Source: Deltaproteobacteria bacterium | GTDB lineage: Bacteria > Myxococcota_A > Polyangia > JAAYKL01 | Assembly: GCA_016935665.1 (NCBI GenBank) | Contig: JAFGQN010000134.1 | Span: forward strand, 32,106 to 96,105 | DNA: 64,000 bases | Direction: 5' to 3' | In this document: in pieces, positions 7,905 to 16,680 of the stretch | How the letters are laid out: every line of letters starts with the position of its first letter | Position numbering within the stretch: position 1 is the first letter of the stretch | Translations under genes and position numbers: made by a program | The notes under the pieces: generated by a model | The model's input: only the letters and a program-made list of their open reading frames with translations | What the model was told of the DNA's origin: nothing | The model's database searches: none

Positions 7905-9598
7905 TGGGCGCCTCCCAGCACTTTGGCCATGGATATGACAACCGACACCAGCGCTTCGCCCACGATGAAACCGGCGGCCACGGGCAGTCCCTTTTCCTCT
8001 GCCCATTTGCCTCCTTTGAAGTGAACCACCCCCATGTTGATGAGACATCCCAATCCATATGTCAAAACATATTCCATGGGCAGGTACATGGACAAACCGA
8101 TAAGCACTCCCAGCCCCGGCACACCAAAAATCGACACCGCGCCGCCGATCATCAAACCACTCAAATATTTCACGATGGGCATCTCACCACCGGATATGGC
8201 CGTGATGGTGGAACTGAGCGCAGTGGCCTGAGGCGCCGGCAGCGCCTTTGTGCCGAAATCCTGGGATTGGGCAAGCACATACACCACCGCCATGGCAACG
8301 ATGGGCCCTATCCAGGTGACCGCCAGCTGGGCCGCCTGTTGCCGAACCGGTTTAGCGCCTACCAGAAATCCGGTTTTCAAATCCTGCATAATGTCGGAGC
8401 ACTGGCTGAGCGACATGCAAATGGCAGCGCCCAGAGTTACCGAAAGCACTACGTTTTCCCCACTCAGCCACATGACGATGGCCACGCCCATCATGGAAAT
8501 GCCCGAGATGGGCGACCAGTCGGTCATGCCGGTGCATTGGGATATCACCACACCGGCCAGCGCCAGCCACACAGTCCCCACAGTGGCGATGAGCAGCGCG
8601 CGCAAAAACGAAATATCGGAAGTGAGCATGGCGGTGGCCAGCAGTACTGCAAACGAAGCGGCGGCGCCAATCCCCACCAGCACCGCCGGCATCTCCTCAG
8701 TGCCTCCTTTTACTTTGGCGCGCAGCAATCCGGCGAAGGCCGCGCGAATGGCGGGTAAACTCACCAGTATTCCCGAAACAGCGCCACCCACCAGCATGCC
8801 GATGCCCATGGGACGTGTAATCTCTTTGTGGGCGGCGTCAATCATCTCCGTGGCCGACCCATGGGGGCCCAAAGGCAGCCAATCCATGTAAATGGCAGCA
8901 GGTGTGATAATCCAATACGACAATATGCCGCCCACCAGCACCAGAATGCCGTTGCGTCCCGTGAGATATCCCGCACCCACGCACATCAGCGAAAGCGCCC
9001 AGGTATTGGTGAACTCTTTGGGAATGAACACGAGCCAGCGGTTCAAATCCACCACTTCGGTGTCCATGGCCTGTGTGATGACAGTGATCAGCGCCGCTGC
9101 CCCAATGCCCGCGCCCAGCAATGCCAGTTTGCCAAGTCCCGCTCCGGGGCTGCGCAAAATAGTGGCCACCGCCACCCCCGACGGAAAGCGCAGGCGCTCC
9201 AAATCGATCATCTGCTTTCGCAGGGGAATGATGAAAAAGAAGCCGAGAAATGACCCGGAAATACACGCGATGACCATAGTGGGCAGACTGAACGGCTCGC
9301 CGCGCAGATAAAGAACGGGGACCGTAAAAATCACGCCCGCGCTGGCTACATTCAGGCTGGACGCCACAGTCTGCACAATATTATTCTCAACAATGGTGCC
9401 TCTGCGTAAAATGCCACGCAGAATCCCAAAGCCTGCAATGGCGGCAATGGAAGAACCCACAATAGTAAACCCCACCACCAGTCCCGAATAGGTAATGGAC
9501 GCCACCATCACCACGCCAATGGCAATCCCGGTTAGCAGCGATGCAATGGTCACCTCGCGATAAGGCCCCGTATGCATTTTCCTGGTCTTTGATTTCAT
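7901..9598 (-). CDS. OPT family oligopeptide/metal-chelate transporter
   Basis: A 565-residue polytopic membrane protein. The ATG at 9598 is preceded by AAGGAGAGG, whereas the longer frame upstream encodes polar sequence not typical of the family. About 14-16 hydrophobic segments, and the typical prokaryotic OPT phrases SITYSGLVVGFTIVGSSIAA near the start and CMSLSQCSDIMQDLKTG in the C-terminal half. OPT proteins move oligopeptides or metal chelates by proton coupling into the cytoplasm; the substrate cannot be read from sequence. The downstream overlapping gene encodes a small membrane protein. No metal-dependent regulator is adjacent. Confidence 0.88.
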   Translation of the reverse strand: MKSKTRKMHTGPYREVTIASLLTGIAIGVVMVASITYSGLVVGFTIVGSSIAAIAGFGILRGILRRGTIVENNIVQTVASSLNVASAGVIFTVPVLYLRGEPFSLPTMVIACISGSFLGFFFIIPLRKQMIDLERLRFPSGVAVATILRSPGAGLGKLALLGAGIGAAALITVITQAMDTEVVDLNRWLVFIPKEFTNTWALSLMCVGAGYLTGRNGILVLVGGILSYWIITPAAIYMDWLPLGPHGSATEMIDAAHKEITRPMGIGMLVGGAVSGILVSLPAIRAAFAGLLRAKVKGGTEEMPAVLVGIGAAASFAVLLATAMLTSDISFLRALLIATVGTVWLALAGVVISQCTGMTDWSPISGISMMGVAIVMWLSGENVVLSVTLGAAICMSLSQCSDIMQDLKTGFLVGAKPVRQQAAQLAVTWIGPIVAMAVVYVLAQSQDFGTKALPAPQATALSSTITAISGGEMPIVKYLSGLMIGGAVSIFGVPGLGVLIGLSMYLPMEYVLTYGLGCLINMGVVHFKGGKWAEEKGLPVAAGFIVGEALVSVVISMAKVLGGAQ

Positions 9599-9955
9599 AT
9601 TCAAACGCCTCTCCTTAAAAAACGCTGTCCCAAAACGATTGCAGATAAATTGTGCGTGAACAGTAACATCCCACACGACGAAAGACATCATAAAACAACG
9701 TGGTCGATTTCGGCCACTGGTTATCCCCAGCATGGTCGACTTCGACTGATTTGGTCTTTCGGATTTCCTTGTATTCTCAATCCACACGCTGGAAATGACG
9801 CTAAAGTCACAATATTTTGACATTCATCAAATCTCATCCTCATTGGCACGAATTGTGAATATATGAACCCTCAATGTAATAGCGAACGATTCACAGAATG
9901 TGAAATATCCCGTGTTTTTGTCGACGACGGGGAGATATGGCAAAGGAGCAGACCA
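9599..9955. other. Divergent intergenic region between OPT and DUF1842-like genes
   Basis: 357 bp carrying the upstream regions of two divergent genes. AT-rich stretches occur around 9770-9860. A TTGGCACG at about 9843-9850 recalls the -24 half of a sigma-54 promoter, but the -12 half is not at the right spacing. No operator or RNA recognised. Confidence 0.4.
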
Positions 9956-10363
9956 ATGCAGGAAGACGCATTACAACTGGATCTCCACCCCATCAGCGGT
10001 GTCGCAGGAAACGAATCGGTGCCGGGCTCGCCACTGTTGCACTTGAATCTCCAGGTGGATCCGCCCACGGGCTGGATTTCCGGGGATGGACTTCAGATTC
10101 AAGTCACGGCGCCCCCCTTTAATGAGATTAAAATCAGCAATATCACCGGAAATATCAGGCGAACCAGTCTTGGGAATTATACCCGGATTGTGTCACTCAA
10201 AGGCGAGGCCGAAGTGCCGTTTTTGGGCAGTACCATTGGAAACACAGTGACTTTTTTCACTGCGCAGTTTGCCATTAACGATAGCTGGACCGGAGATGGT
10301 GGCTGGACACTGGGGGCGCACTCCGTTGACAATGTGCCATTTCGTTCGGAGTCACAAAGCTAG
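9956..10363 (+). CDS. DUF1842-like hypothetical protein
   Basis: The ATG at 9956 follows AAAGGAG at a good distance; an upstream in-frame ATG at 9863 has none. The 135-residue product is beta-rich, without a signal peptide, and has the order PLLHLNLQVDPPTGWISGDG, then NITGNIRR, then FTAQFAINDSWTGDGGWTLG, which I match from memory to the DUF1842 family of small proteins. Function of that family is unknown to me. It converges on the DUF917 gene. Confidence 0.65.
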   Translation: MQEDALQLDLHPISGVAGNESVPGSPLLHLNLQVDPPTGWISGDGLQIQVTAPPFNEIKISNITGNIRRTSLGNYTRIVSLKGEAEVPFLGSTIGNTVTFFTAQFAINDSWTGDGGWTLGAHSVDNVPFRSESQS

Positions 10364-10371
10364 ACAATGGT

Positions 10372-11730
10372 TCAGGCCGTGACAATGGGGGCTTCGGTGG
10401 TATTGATGGCGTGAATCTGTTTACTGCGCTCCCATATTTTTTCCAGTGGAATATACTCCCCCCGATACCCCATCTGATTCACAATGTCCTTAAAGCTGCT
10501 GGACATTTCCTTGCTGTTGAACGCGCTTCGCGTTTCGGTATCCACTGTTGCTGTTTTGGGATCATGGCCCCGCAGCAACGGATTGGCCACAATGCCGATA
10601 AGCGACACCGCCTTGTTTTCCAGCGATGGGACAAGGTTATTGTTTCTATCCACCAGGTCGCCATTGGCATACACCTTTTGCGAATCGTGAACATAGTATG
10701 CAATGGAATCCGGCGCCATGGCAATGGGGGTGGGACGATCGGACAGCCATGCCAGAAGTGATTCATTCTGGTACATGATGGTGGCTTCGATGAGTGTATC
10801 CGGATTAATGATGTTCACCTGCCCCACATCAAATCCGCCACCGGTACTGATGCTGACACATCCTTTTTCAAAAATGCCAAAGAACATGTGATACGCCTGC
10901 AGTCCCTGGCTGTTTAAAAAATCGATAACCGCCTGTATATTGCCGTTGGGTTCTGCCAGATGCCGTCCCACCAGTCGACTCAATTCCAGTGTGCCCTCGA
11001 TGCGAATGGCATTCTTCATCTGATTGTGATCCATTGCCCAGATGCCGAGCCCCGCAGCCTCCTGGAAGGCGGCGAGTCCCAATATGGGTCTGGCCAGTTT
11101 TTCAATGGCTTTGGCCATGTAATCCTGCTTTTTCCACCAGTGCTGGGTGCCGGATTGATGGAGCAGATTCAAATCAATGACAAACCCGTCGGCATTGGCG
11201 AGGATGGTGGGATCAGTGGACGTATTGGCCGCGGCATATGTAAGCATGGTCAATTCGGGCACCGCACGCTGTGCGCCATCGGCATCAATGACTTTCAATC
11301 CCAGTTTGCTGGCCACTAAACAGGGCACAATGGAACTGATGGCGCCGATTTCAACGGGCAGCAGATACGTAAGGGTCTTGCCCTGAGCGTACAAATCCCG
11401 CTGCATCGCCCGGGTGGCATTTACTGCCGCCTCCGGATATTTCAGTTCCCCCACCGCTTCCGGCGCCCCGATATAGGCCACCACGGCGGCAACTTCTTCC
11501 GAGTCTTTGCGGAGCGCCTCTTTCAATGTGACCACTTCCACCTGCGCGTTATCATAGTATTCACCGGTCTTGAAATGATGAAGCATCTTTTGAACAGAAC
11601 TCCAGTTTCCACCTCCGCCGCTGGCAAGCAACGTGGCTCCCCTGACGATGTCGTACAAATCACTGGCATGCAGTGTCTGATTTCGAGGTTGAAATCTGTT
11701 TTTGTTTCTTCTGGATTTAGTTGATGACAT
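10372..11730 (-). CDS. DUF917 family protein
   Basis: A 452-residue cytoplasmic protein. The N-terminal phrase IVRGATLLASGGGGNW and the glycine-rich GEYVP-like and IDADGAQRAVPEL segments match the DUF917 family, some members of which act in hydantoin or thiohydantoin metabolism as accessory or desulfurase enzymes; which reaction applies here is not known. I choose the ATG at 11730 (AGGGGGGACAA before it), inside the last codons of the upstream sigma-54 activator gene, so the two genes overlap by 14 bp and are probably co-transcribed. There is no neighbouring hydantoinase. Confidence 0.8.
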   Translation of the reverse strand: MSSTKSRRNKNRFQPRNQTLHASDLYDIVRGATLLASGGGGNWSSVQKMLHHFKTGEYYDNAQVEVVTLKEALRKDSEEVAAVVAYIGAPEAVGELKYPEAAVNATRAMQRDLYAQGKTLTYLLPVEIGAISSIVPCLVASKLGLKVIDADGAQRAVPELTMLTYAAANTSTDPTILANADGFVIDLNLLHQSGTQHWWKKQDYMAKAIEKLARPILGLAAFQEAAGLGIWAMDHNQMKNAIRIEGTLELSRLVGRHLAEPNGNIQAVIDFLNSQGLQAYHMFFGIFEKGCVSISTGGGFDVGQVNIINPDTLIEATIMYQNESLLAWLSDRPTPIAMAPDSIAYYVHDSQKVYANGDLVDRNNNLVPSLENKAVSLIGIVANPLLRGHDPKTATVDTETRSAFNSKEMSSSFKDIVNQMGYRGEYIPLEKIWERSKQIHAINTTEAPIVTA

Positions 11731-14029
11731 TTGTCCCCCCTGAAAGAAAGTTGGCGGCAACTTTCGAGTTGATCATCTGCAGATAATTTCCCGCGCGGCT
11801 CACCTCGCTGCATCTGCCGTCGTGCTCGATACGATACGCAATCTGCGGCAGCAGTTGAAGGGCCTGATGAATGTTTCCATTATGCATATGCAGTTCAGTC
11901 AGATAGTTGGCACACATTAATTCGGCAAACAGAGCTCCGGTTTGTCTCGACAATGCCAGCGCCGTTTCAAAGGAATTCATGGCGTTGTCCGGCTGTGCCA
12001 GCGCCAGTTCGATTTTTCCCCGAATGCAGTACAATTCCGGCAAATAGGGCCGTTCCGAATGTGTCAGGGCAATGTCCAGCCCACAATTGACAATATCAAA
12101 GGCCTCATCCAGCCGATTGTTGCCAAGTTCGATATTGGAAAGGACACACCGCACCAGGGACTGGAACCCCAACTCTCCATTGCGCGCCATATGATTGAAA
12201 AATCCATCTCGCACCATTTTTGCGCCCGCTTCCGGGTCACCGCTTTTCGCAATGGCGTTGCCCTTGAAAATCATGCCCACACCTTCGTAAAAGACAAACT
12301 GGTGATTCCTGGAAACGTCGATGAGCCTGTCCGCATAATCGGCGGACTTCTCAATATCACCGAAGAGGTACTCCAGCCAGGCGCCGGTTTGAAAGGAGAT
12401 GGCAATGCTGAAGGGATGATGTAAATCCCTGGCATACGTATCCAGCTGTTCGAAGCTGCGTCTGGCGTCCTGCAGTCGTCCGGTATGAAACAGACAGAGC
12501 GACTGACACATCATATAAAACACATAGGGATCCTGACCGTGATGCTCCAGCAGCTCATTGTCGAAGTGATAGCGAAAAATAAACTGATTCAAATGGTTGA
12601 AACAACCATTGAAATTGCCCATCCAGAAATGGGTATTGGCCAAAGCAATATGCGCCTGAAGCACAATCTGCTCATTGTTCATCTCGGTGCCCTGTTGCAG
12701 GTACTCTCCGGCAAAGGTCAACGCTTCATCGAGCTGCAGACTCAACAGCAAAGTGGACCACAATCCGAACGCCGCCGGAGAAATCTGTCCCTCTTTATGG
12801 TGTTTCAGGTTTTGCGATATGGCTTCACGATACACCTTTACCGCCTCGTTGTCTGCCCATCCGGCCACGCTGCGCAGGCAAATACACTGTTTAAGCAGAA
12901 TCCGGGATTTCAGCTCCGCCAGCTCGTCGGATTGACTTGCTGTATCTATCAGATAGAGCGCACGCCGGAACAGTTGAGCGGCCGCCGAATAGTTGGATTT
13001 TGCCATTTCCTCTATTCCACCGGTAAAAAGCAAATGAACCTGCTCCGTACTCTGCGCCAGATGCTGCAGTTTTCGCTCGATGACTTTGCGATGAACGCCA
13101 AGCAATCGGGCGGCAGCGCTTTTATTATCGCTGCTGTGGGCCAACGCCTTTTGAACAAGTCCCAATTCCACTTTTTCCAGCCTGTTGTTCAGGGGCAATT
13201 CCAGAATCTGGTCCAGCAGAGATGCCAGCTGAGAGTTGGCATCTGGCAGCACTGTGGGGGCCGCGTGAATCTGCACCTGTTTTAACGAAATATTCTTTCC
13301 TTCATTCAGTGTAACGATGCGTTCGACCACATTGCGAAGCTGACGAATATTTCCCGGCCACCTGGACGCACACAGATACGCCATGGCATCTGTGTCAAAC
13401 AGAACATCCCGATGGGCCAGATGCAAAAAAAACTGAACCAACCCAGGAATATCTTCCCGATGTTTTTCCAGTGCGGGAATGTGAACATGAAACACATTCA
13501 GTCGATGGAACAAATCTTTGCGGAAACGGCCCTCTTTGACCATCGTCTCCAGATTTGCATGGGTGGCCGCGACCACGCGACCGGTGAATTGCTGATGGCG
13601 TGTGCTGCCCACAGGTCTGAACGTACGGGTATCCAGTACTCGCAGCAGCCGCGTTTGCAGTAAAAGGGGAAGCTCGCCAATCTCATCCAGAAACAGTGTC
13701 CCCTCCGCCACCTGCGATAAAAGCCCGATATGGTTGGCCACCGCACCGGTAAATGCGCCTTTTTCATGGCCAAACAACTGGGACTCAATCAGGTTTTCCG
13801 GAATGGCCCCACAGTTTAAATCAATGAGCGGCGCGCTGCTTCGGTTTCCCCATTTGTGAATCAGTCGAACAATATGCTCCTTGCCCGCACCGGTTTGCCC
13901 CGTCACCAGCACCGCATTGGGAGTACTGCTGATCTTTCGAACAAATTGGTAAATTTCCTGCATAATGCCGGATTCACACAAATGAAAGACGGGTTTGAAT
14001 TCCGGCGTGCTCGCCACTGACTGCTTCAT
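11717..14029 (-). CDS. Sigma-54-dependent activator with AAA+, Fis-type HTH and C-terminal TPR-like region
   Basis: A 770-residue regulator. The AAA+ domain begins near residue 18: Walker A GQTGAGKE (44-51), the sigma-54-contacting GAFTGA loop (91-96) and Walker B TLFLDEIGE (111-119) are all intact, so it should open sigma-54 promoters. A Fis-type helix-turn-helix lies at about 300-322. There is no N-terminal receiver or GAF domain; instead about 430 residues of helical, TPR-like repeats follow the HTH, a reversed order in which the sensor is at the C-terminus. Start at ATG 14029 rather than GTG 14041 because GGGGGGAC precedes it. It overlaps the DUF917 gene, which may be its target or partner (inference). 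Confidence 0.88.
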   Translation of the reverse strand: MKQSVASTPEFKPVFHLCESGIMQEIYQFVRKISSTPNAVLVTGQTGAGKEHIVRLIHKWGNRSSAPLIDLNCGAIPENLIESQLFGHEKGAFTGAVANHIGLLSQVAEGTLFLDEIGELPLLLQTRLLRVLDTRTFRPVGSTRHQQFTGRVVAATHANLETMVKEGRFRKDLFHRLNVFHVHIPALEKHREDIPGLVQFFLHLAHRDVLFDTDAMAYLCASRWPGNIRQLRNVVERIVTLNEGKNISLKQVQIHAAPTVLPDANSQLASLLDQILELPLNNRLEKVELGLVQKALAHSSDNKSAAARLLGVHRKVIERKLQHLAQSTEQVHLLFTGGIEEMAKSNYSAAAQLFRRALYLIDTASQSDELAELKSRILLKQCICLRSVAGWADNEAVKVYREAISQNLKHHKEGQISPAAFGLWSTLLLSLQLDEALTFAGEYLQQGTEMNNEQIVLQAHIALANTHFWMGNFNGCFNHLNQFIFRYHFDNELLEHHGQDPYVFYMMCQSLCLFHTGRLQDARRSFEQLDTYARDLHHPFSIAISFQTGAWLEYLFGDIEKSADYADRLIDVSRNHQFVFYEGVGMIFKGNAIAKSGDPEAGAKMVRDGFFNHMARNGELGFQSLVRCVLSNIELGNNRLDEAFDIVNCGLDIALTHSERPYLPELYCIRGKIELALAQPDNAMNSFETALALSRQTGALFAELMCANYLTELHMHNGNIHQALQLLPQIAYRIEHDGRCSEVSRAGNYLQMINSKVAANFLSGGTNVIN

Positions 14030-14083
14030 GCGTCCCCCCACAACGAATTGCGCGTGACCCAGGCTGTTTAAATAAACGCTTTG

Positions 14084-14515
14084 TCAACAAATTCGCTGGA
14101 CACGTAATATATATATCGAAAACAACACTATTGTAGCATTGGATTGGCCCACGTCGATGAATGAATGCAAAAATTGCATGGGCTCACGTGAAATGGCCAC
14201 GCGCCATTGGGCAGGTGCTCGCCACATCGCCCCACATTTTTTGCAGTGCCAATTGTATTTAACAGGCGGCGCCGCACGAAAGGTGAGCCAATACCCGATA
14301 CGAAAAAGCAACGCCCCCACCAGAGACAGCCCGATATTAAACCGACCAATTCCATCGGAAGAGCATATGGGACATTTATTTTAAACCACATCAAAATCGG
14401 TTCCGTCGTCATCCTCGTCTTCGTCGCCCCAATGGTCGTCCCCCGGAAGTTCCATATCCGTGGCAGCCCGCAACAACTCATGAGCCTGTGCCGCCAGTTC
14501 ACTTCGCACCTGCAC
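14084..14515 (-). pseudogene. Acidic peptide plus zinc-ribbon membrane ORF split by an in-frame TAA
   Basis: On the minus strand one frame gives an N-terminal part from a GTG at 14515 (GGGGG just upstream) that ends in a run of Asp/Glu and then DFDVV and a TAA at 14383-14381. The same frame continues after the stop for 99 codons to 14084 with CPICSSDGIGRFN, a hydrophobic segment (about GLSLVGALLFRIGYWLTF), and WHCKKCGAMW: a CxxC...CxxC zinc ribbon around a membrane span. The downstream part has no ATG, GTG or TTG before its first Cys pair, so it cannot start normally. Either a broken gene, a sequencing error, or stop readthrough. A competing uninterrupted frame at 14128-14517 looks less protein-like. 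No family recognised. Confidence 0.45.
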
Positions 14516-14551
14516 ACGAACCCCCGCTGTACAGATTTGGTTTAAATATCA

Positions 14552-14995
14552 TTAATCTTTTTGCAGGAGTTGGGGGACAGGGGGAGTGGATTTTTTTTGA
14601 CCGGTGACGCGATTGAACAAATCCAGTACGGCGCGCCGCACATTTCCAAACAGGGTATCATCCAGTTTCGCCACCGCTGTCATTGTGCGAGCAAAGGAGG
14701 CCTCGTCTCCTGGCCAAAGTTCCACTGCCACTTTGGGTTCGGTCTCCGCAATCAGGCATTTTACACCATGGACCACAAGAATGACATCATCCACCAGGCC
14801 AAGTCCAGGTATCAGACGACTGGCCCCATCGGCAATAATATCGCCCTCGATCCAGGCGTACAGACCGCTGCCAAGCAGCTTCAGTTTGGCACTTTTGGGA
14901 ACCCGTTCGTCTCCCAGCAACCGGACCAGATACCGGGCGAGCCGGGCCGGGTCCCCCACAGGTGATCTATATATGGATTGCAGTTTCTCTTTCAT
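14552..14995 (-). CDS. DUF1232 (YkvA-like) membrane protein
   Basis: A 147-residue protein starting at ATG 14995 (GAGGTG upstream); the 28 codons before it in the same frame look non-coding. The segment from about residue 15 to 85, with LARYLVRLLGDERVPKSAKLKLL, then GDIIADGASRLIPGLGLVDDVILV, fits the DUF1232 / YkvA family of small proteins with a conserved P-x-x-D core and one or two amphipathic or membrane helices. Family function is unknown. It follows a small single-span membrane protein gene on the same strand. Confidence 0.8.
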   Translation of the reverse strand: MKEKLQSIYRSPVGDPARLARYLVRLLGDERVPKSAKLKLLGSGLYAWIEGDIIADGASRLIPGLGLVDDVILVVHGVKCLIAETEPKVAVELWPGDEASFARTMTAVAKLDDTLFGNVRRAVLDLFNRVTGQKKSTPPVPQLLQKD

Positions 14996-15050
14996 GGTGC
15001 ACCTCGCCTCAAGATAGAATTGGTCATACGACGCTCCAGCGCAAGTTATT

Positions 15051-15302
15051 TCAACTTTTTCGCAGCTGATTTCTCTCATGCCGCAGCGTGTTACGTATCG
15101 ACTTCACCCGGCGCGTGACCACAACAGCAATCAAAATGGAAAACAGTACAGCAACAGATGTAATTACAACGGTGAGCCTCTCCAGCACCCGCTTGCGTTC
15201 CTTTGCCTGCGGCCGAAATCCCGTCGCCCTTTTTCGTGCATATCTGGTGAGTTTCAGCATCTTGCTTTCAAGCGCCACCACATATCGCACGTAAATCGGC
15301 AT
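15051..15302 (-). CDS. Small single-span membrane protein
   Basis: An 83-residue frame with a strongly basic N-terminal third, one hydrophobic span (about residues 44-64) and a basic tail with Arg/Lys. The start may be ATG 15302 or an internal ATG giving MLKLTRY; neither has a strong ribosome binding site. No family recognised. It sits 27 bp from the prenyltransferase-like gene on one side and 55 bp from the DUF1232 gene on the other. Confidence 0.5.
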   Translation of the reverse strand: MPIYVRYVVALESKMLKLTRYARKRATGFRPQAKERKRVLERLTVVITSVAVLFSILIAVVVTRRVKSIRNTLRHERNQLRKS

Positions 15303-15329
15303 TGAATGCCACAGATAAATGCGACGCGT

Positions 15330-16487
15330 TCACACTCCGCCCGCTGAGGCATTTTTGAATTCATCGATGAGACTGCCTTCGTAATCGTTGCCAATCCCAA
15401 AATAAATGTCCTCTTTTGAAATAACCGTATCTACGAGAAACGTATTCTGACCATTGAGAAACACCGGATTTTCAACACATTGCTTTATCAACGGATGAAG
15501 CTGTGTAGGCATCGTGTCGCGATTTTGGTGAAAACGGGTGAACCCCACATGCAAAACAGCATCGCTGCGCCACGAAAAAGTGAACCGTACCATCCCTGCA
15601 CCGGCACATTGGGTGCTGAGTCTGGGAGACACCGTTTCAAACGCCAAATCATTGAGTAAATCGTCGTACTTGTCCGGTGCAACACACGCAGGTTCACGAA
15701 TCATTACATACAAATCCAACGTACCATTTTTCAAATCGAACCCGATGAGCGATATTCGGGACAGTCCCGCTTTTCTCAGGTAGCGCAGGTTCTTCTTCAC
15801 GGCCAACGGCAGGTGAGATAGCCCGGGGAAAGACGCAATCGGTTCGGGAGAAAGAATATACCAGACCTTGAAAATGCCCGCTGCCGTATCCAGGCCAATG
15901 CCATATCCCAACAGCTCAAATGCTTGCCGCACCTCGTCATTCAGCGAAACCATTGCCTGTTCGACGGGGGCCACGGCACAGGCTTTCAATGCCCAGCTGA
16001 ATGGATCGTCGCTGTGGTCGCGCATCAGCTCAAGAAAGTTAACACTTAAAAACCGGCTTGAATTCAGGTTCGTTGTGGTTTGGATAGAGATGACCGGACT
16101 GCCGAAAAAATCAATCACGGCGCCAAGCGCCCGCACGGTGCTGTTGCGGTTTACCGTGGCATCCAAATCGCGGCCCAGACGCACCAGAGTGTTCATCAAC
16201 GCCTCAGGATCTGATTTTTGCTTTTGCACATAAACGCTGTCGTTGTACCCGCTGATATCCACCCCCATGGACGACAGACTGGAGGCAATTCGATGGCGAT
16301 ACGCCGTTGGCACCGTTTTGAAAATACCCTCCACAATATCCGTACTGGAGATTTCAGATTTGCCTTTGCCCATGCCGCTTTTTTCCGCCGCCCGACTAAT
16401 GGCTCTGGCGGCCACCAGCTGCATCGGCAAGGGGATGCTGCGAACAATATTCTGGTACAGCCGCCTGGCACGAGCTTCCCATTTCAT
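15330..16487 (-). CDS. ABBA-type (NphB/CloQ-like) aromatic prenyltransferase homologue with N-terminal PCP_red-like domain, copy 2
   Basis: A 385-residue cytoplasmic protein; ATG 16487 has GGAGGAAA 8 bp upstream. Residues 1-60 carry W...AR.LY...SIPLPMQLVAARAI.RAAEK and resemble the PCP reductase (PF08369) helical domain. Residues about 95-385 follow the order of NphB, the Streptomyces aromatic prenyltransferase: LPLAVKKN at 226-233, GFDLKNGTLDLY at 249-260 (NphB has MDYKKRQVNLYF), and FTFSW at 302-306 followed by HVGFTRF (NphB: TLNWETG.IDRLCFAVI). NphB-type enzymes attach isoprenyl groups to aromatic rings. Some phosphate-contacting positions are not the same, so activity is uncertain. It is a tandem paralogue of the next gene upstream. 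Recognition is from memory of the NphB sequence, not a search. Confidence 0.6.
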   Translation of the reverse strand: MKWEARARRLYQNIVRSIPLPMQLVAARAISRAAEKSGMGKGKSEISSTDIVEGIFKTVPTAYRHRIASSLSSMGVDISGYNDSVYVQKQKSDPEALMNTLVRLGRDLDATVNRNSTVRALGAVIDFFGSPVISIQTTTNLNSSRFLSVNFLELMRDHSDDPFSWALKACAVAPVEQAMVSLNDEVRQAFELLGYGIGLDTAAGIFKVWYILSPEPIASFPGLSHLPLAVKKNLRYLRKAGLSRISLIGFDLKNGTLDLYVMIREPACVAPDKYDDLLNDLAFETVSPRLSTQCAGAGMVRFTFSWRSDAVLHVGFTRFHQNRDTMPTQLHPLIKQCVENPVFLNGQNTFLVDTVISKEDIYFGIGNDYEGSLIDEFKNASAGGV

Positions 16488-16680
16488 CTGACATTTCCTC
16501 CCGGCACAATTAATTTTGCATTGGTTTGATCTATCACCGAACAATAGAAAAATGCAAAAAAAAAGAGTCCTTCTGCAAACAGTAAGCGTGGTGCGCGACG
16601 CGCTTGAACCTTTGAACAAGCGATATGGAGCAGTTGTTTTGCAATTCTAAAACGGAGACTCTCGTGAAGATGAGAAACGG

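Noticed and set aside
9843..9860. Sigma-54 promoter upstream of the DUF1842-like gene
   Set aside because: TTGGCACG is present but the -12 half is not at the right distance.
14128..14517. Uninterrupted minus-strand frame of 129 codons
   Set aside because: It lacks a ribosome binding site and looks less protein-like than the overlapping frame with the zinc ribbon and acidic tail, although that one has a stop. I keep it as an alternative.
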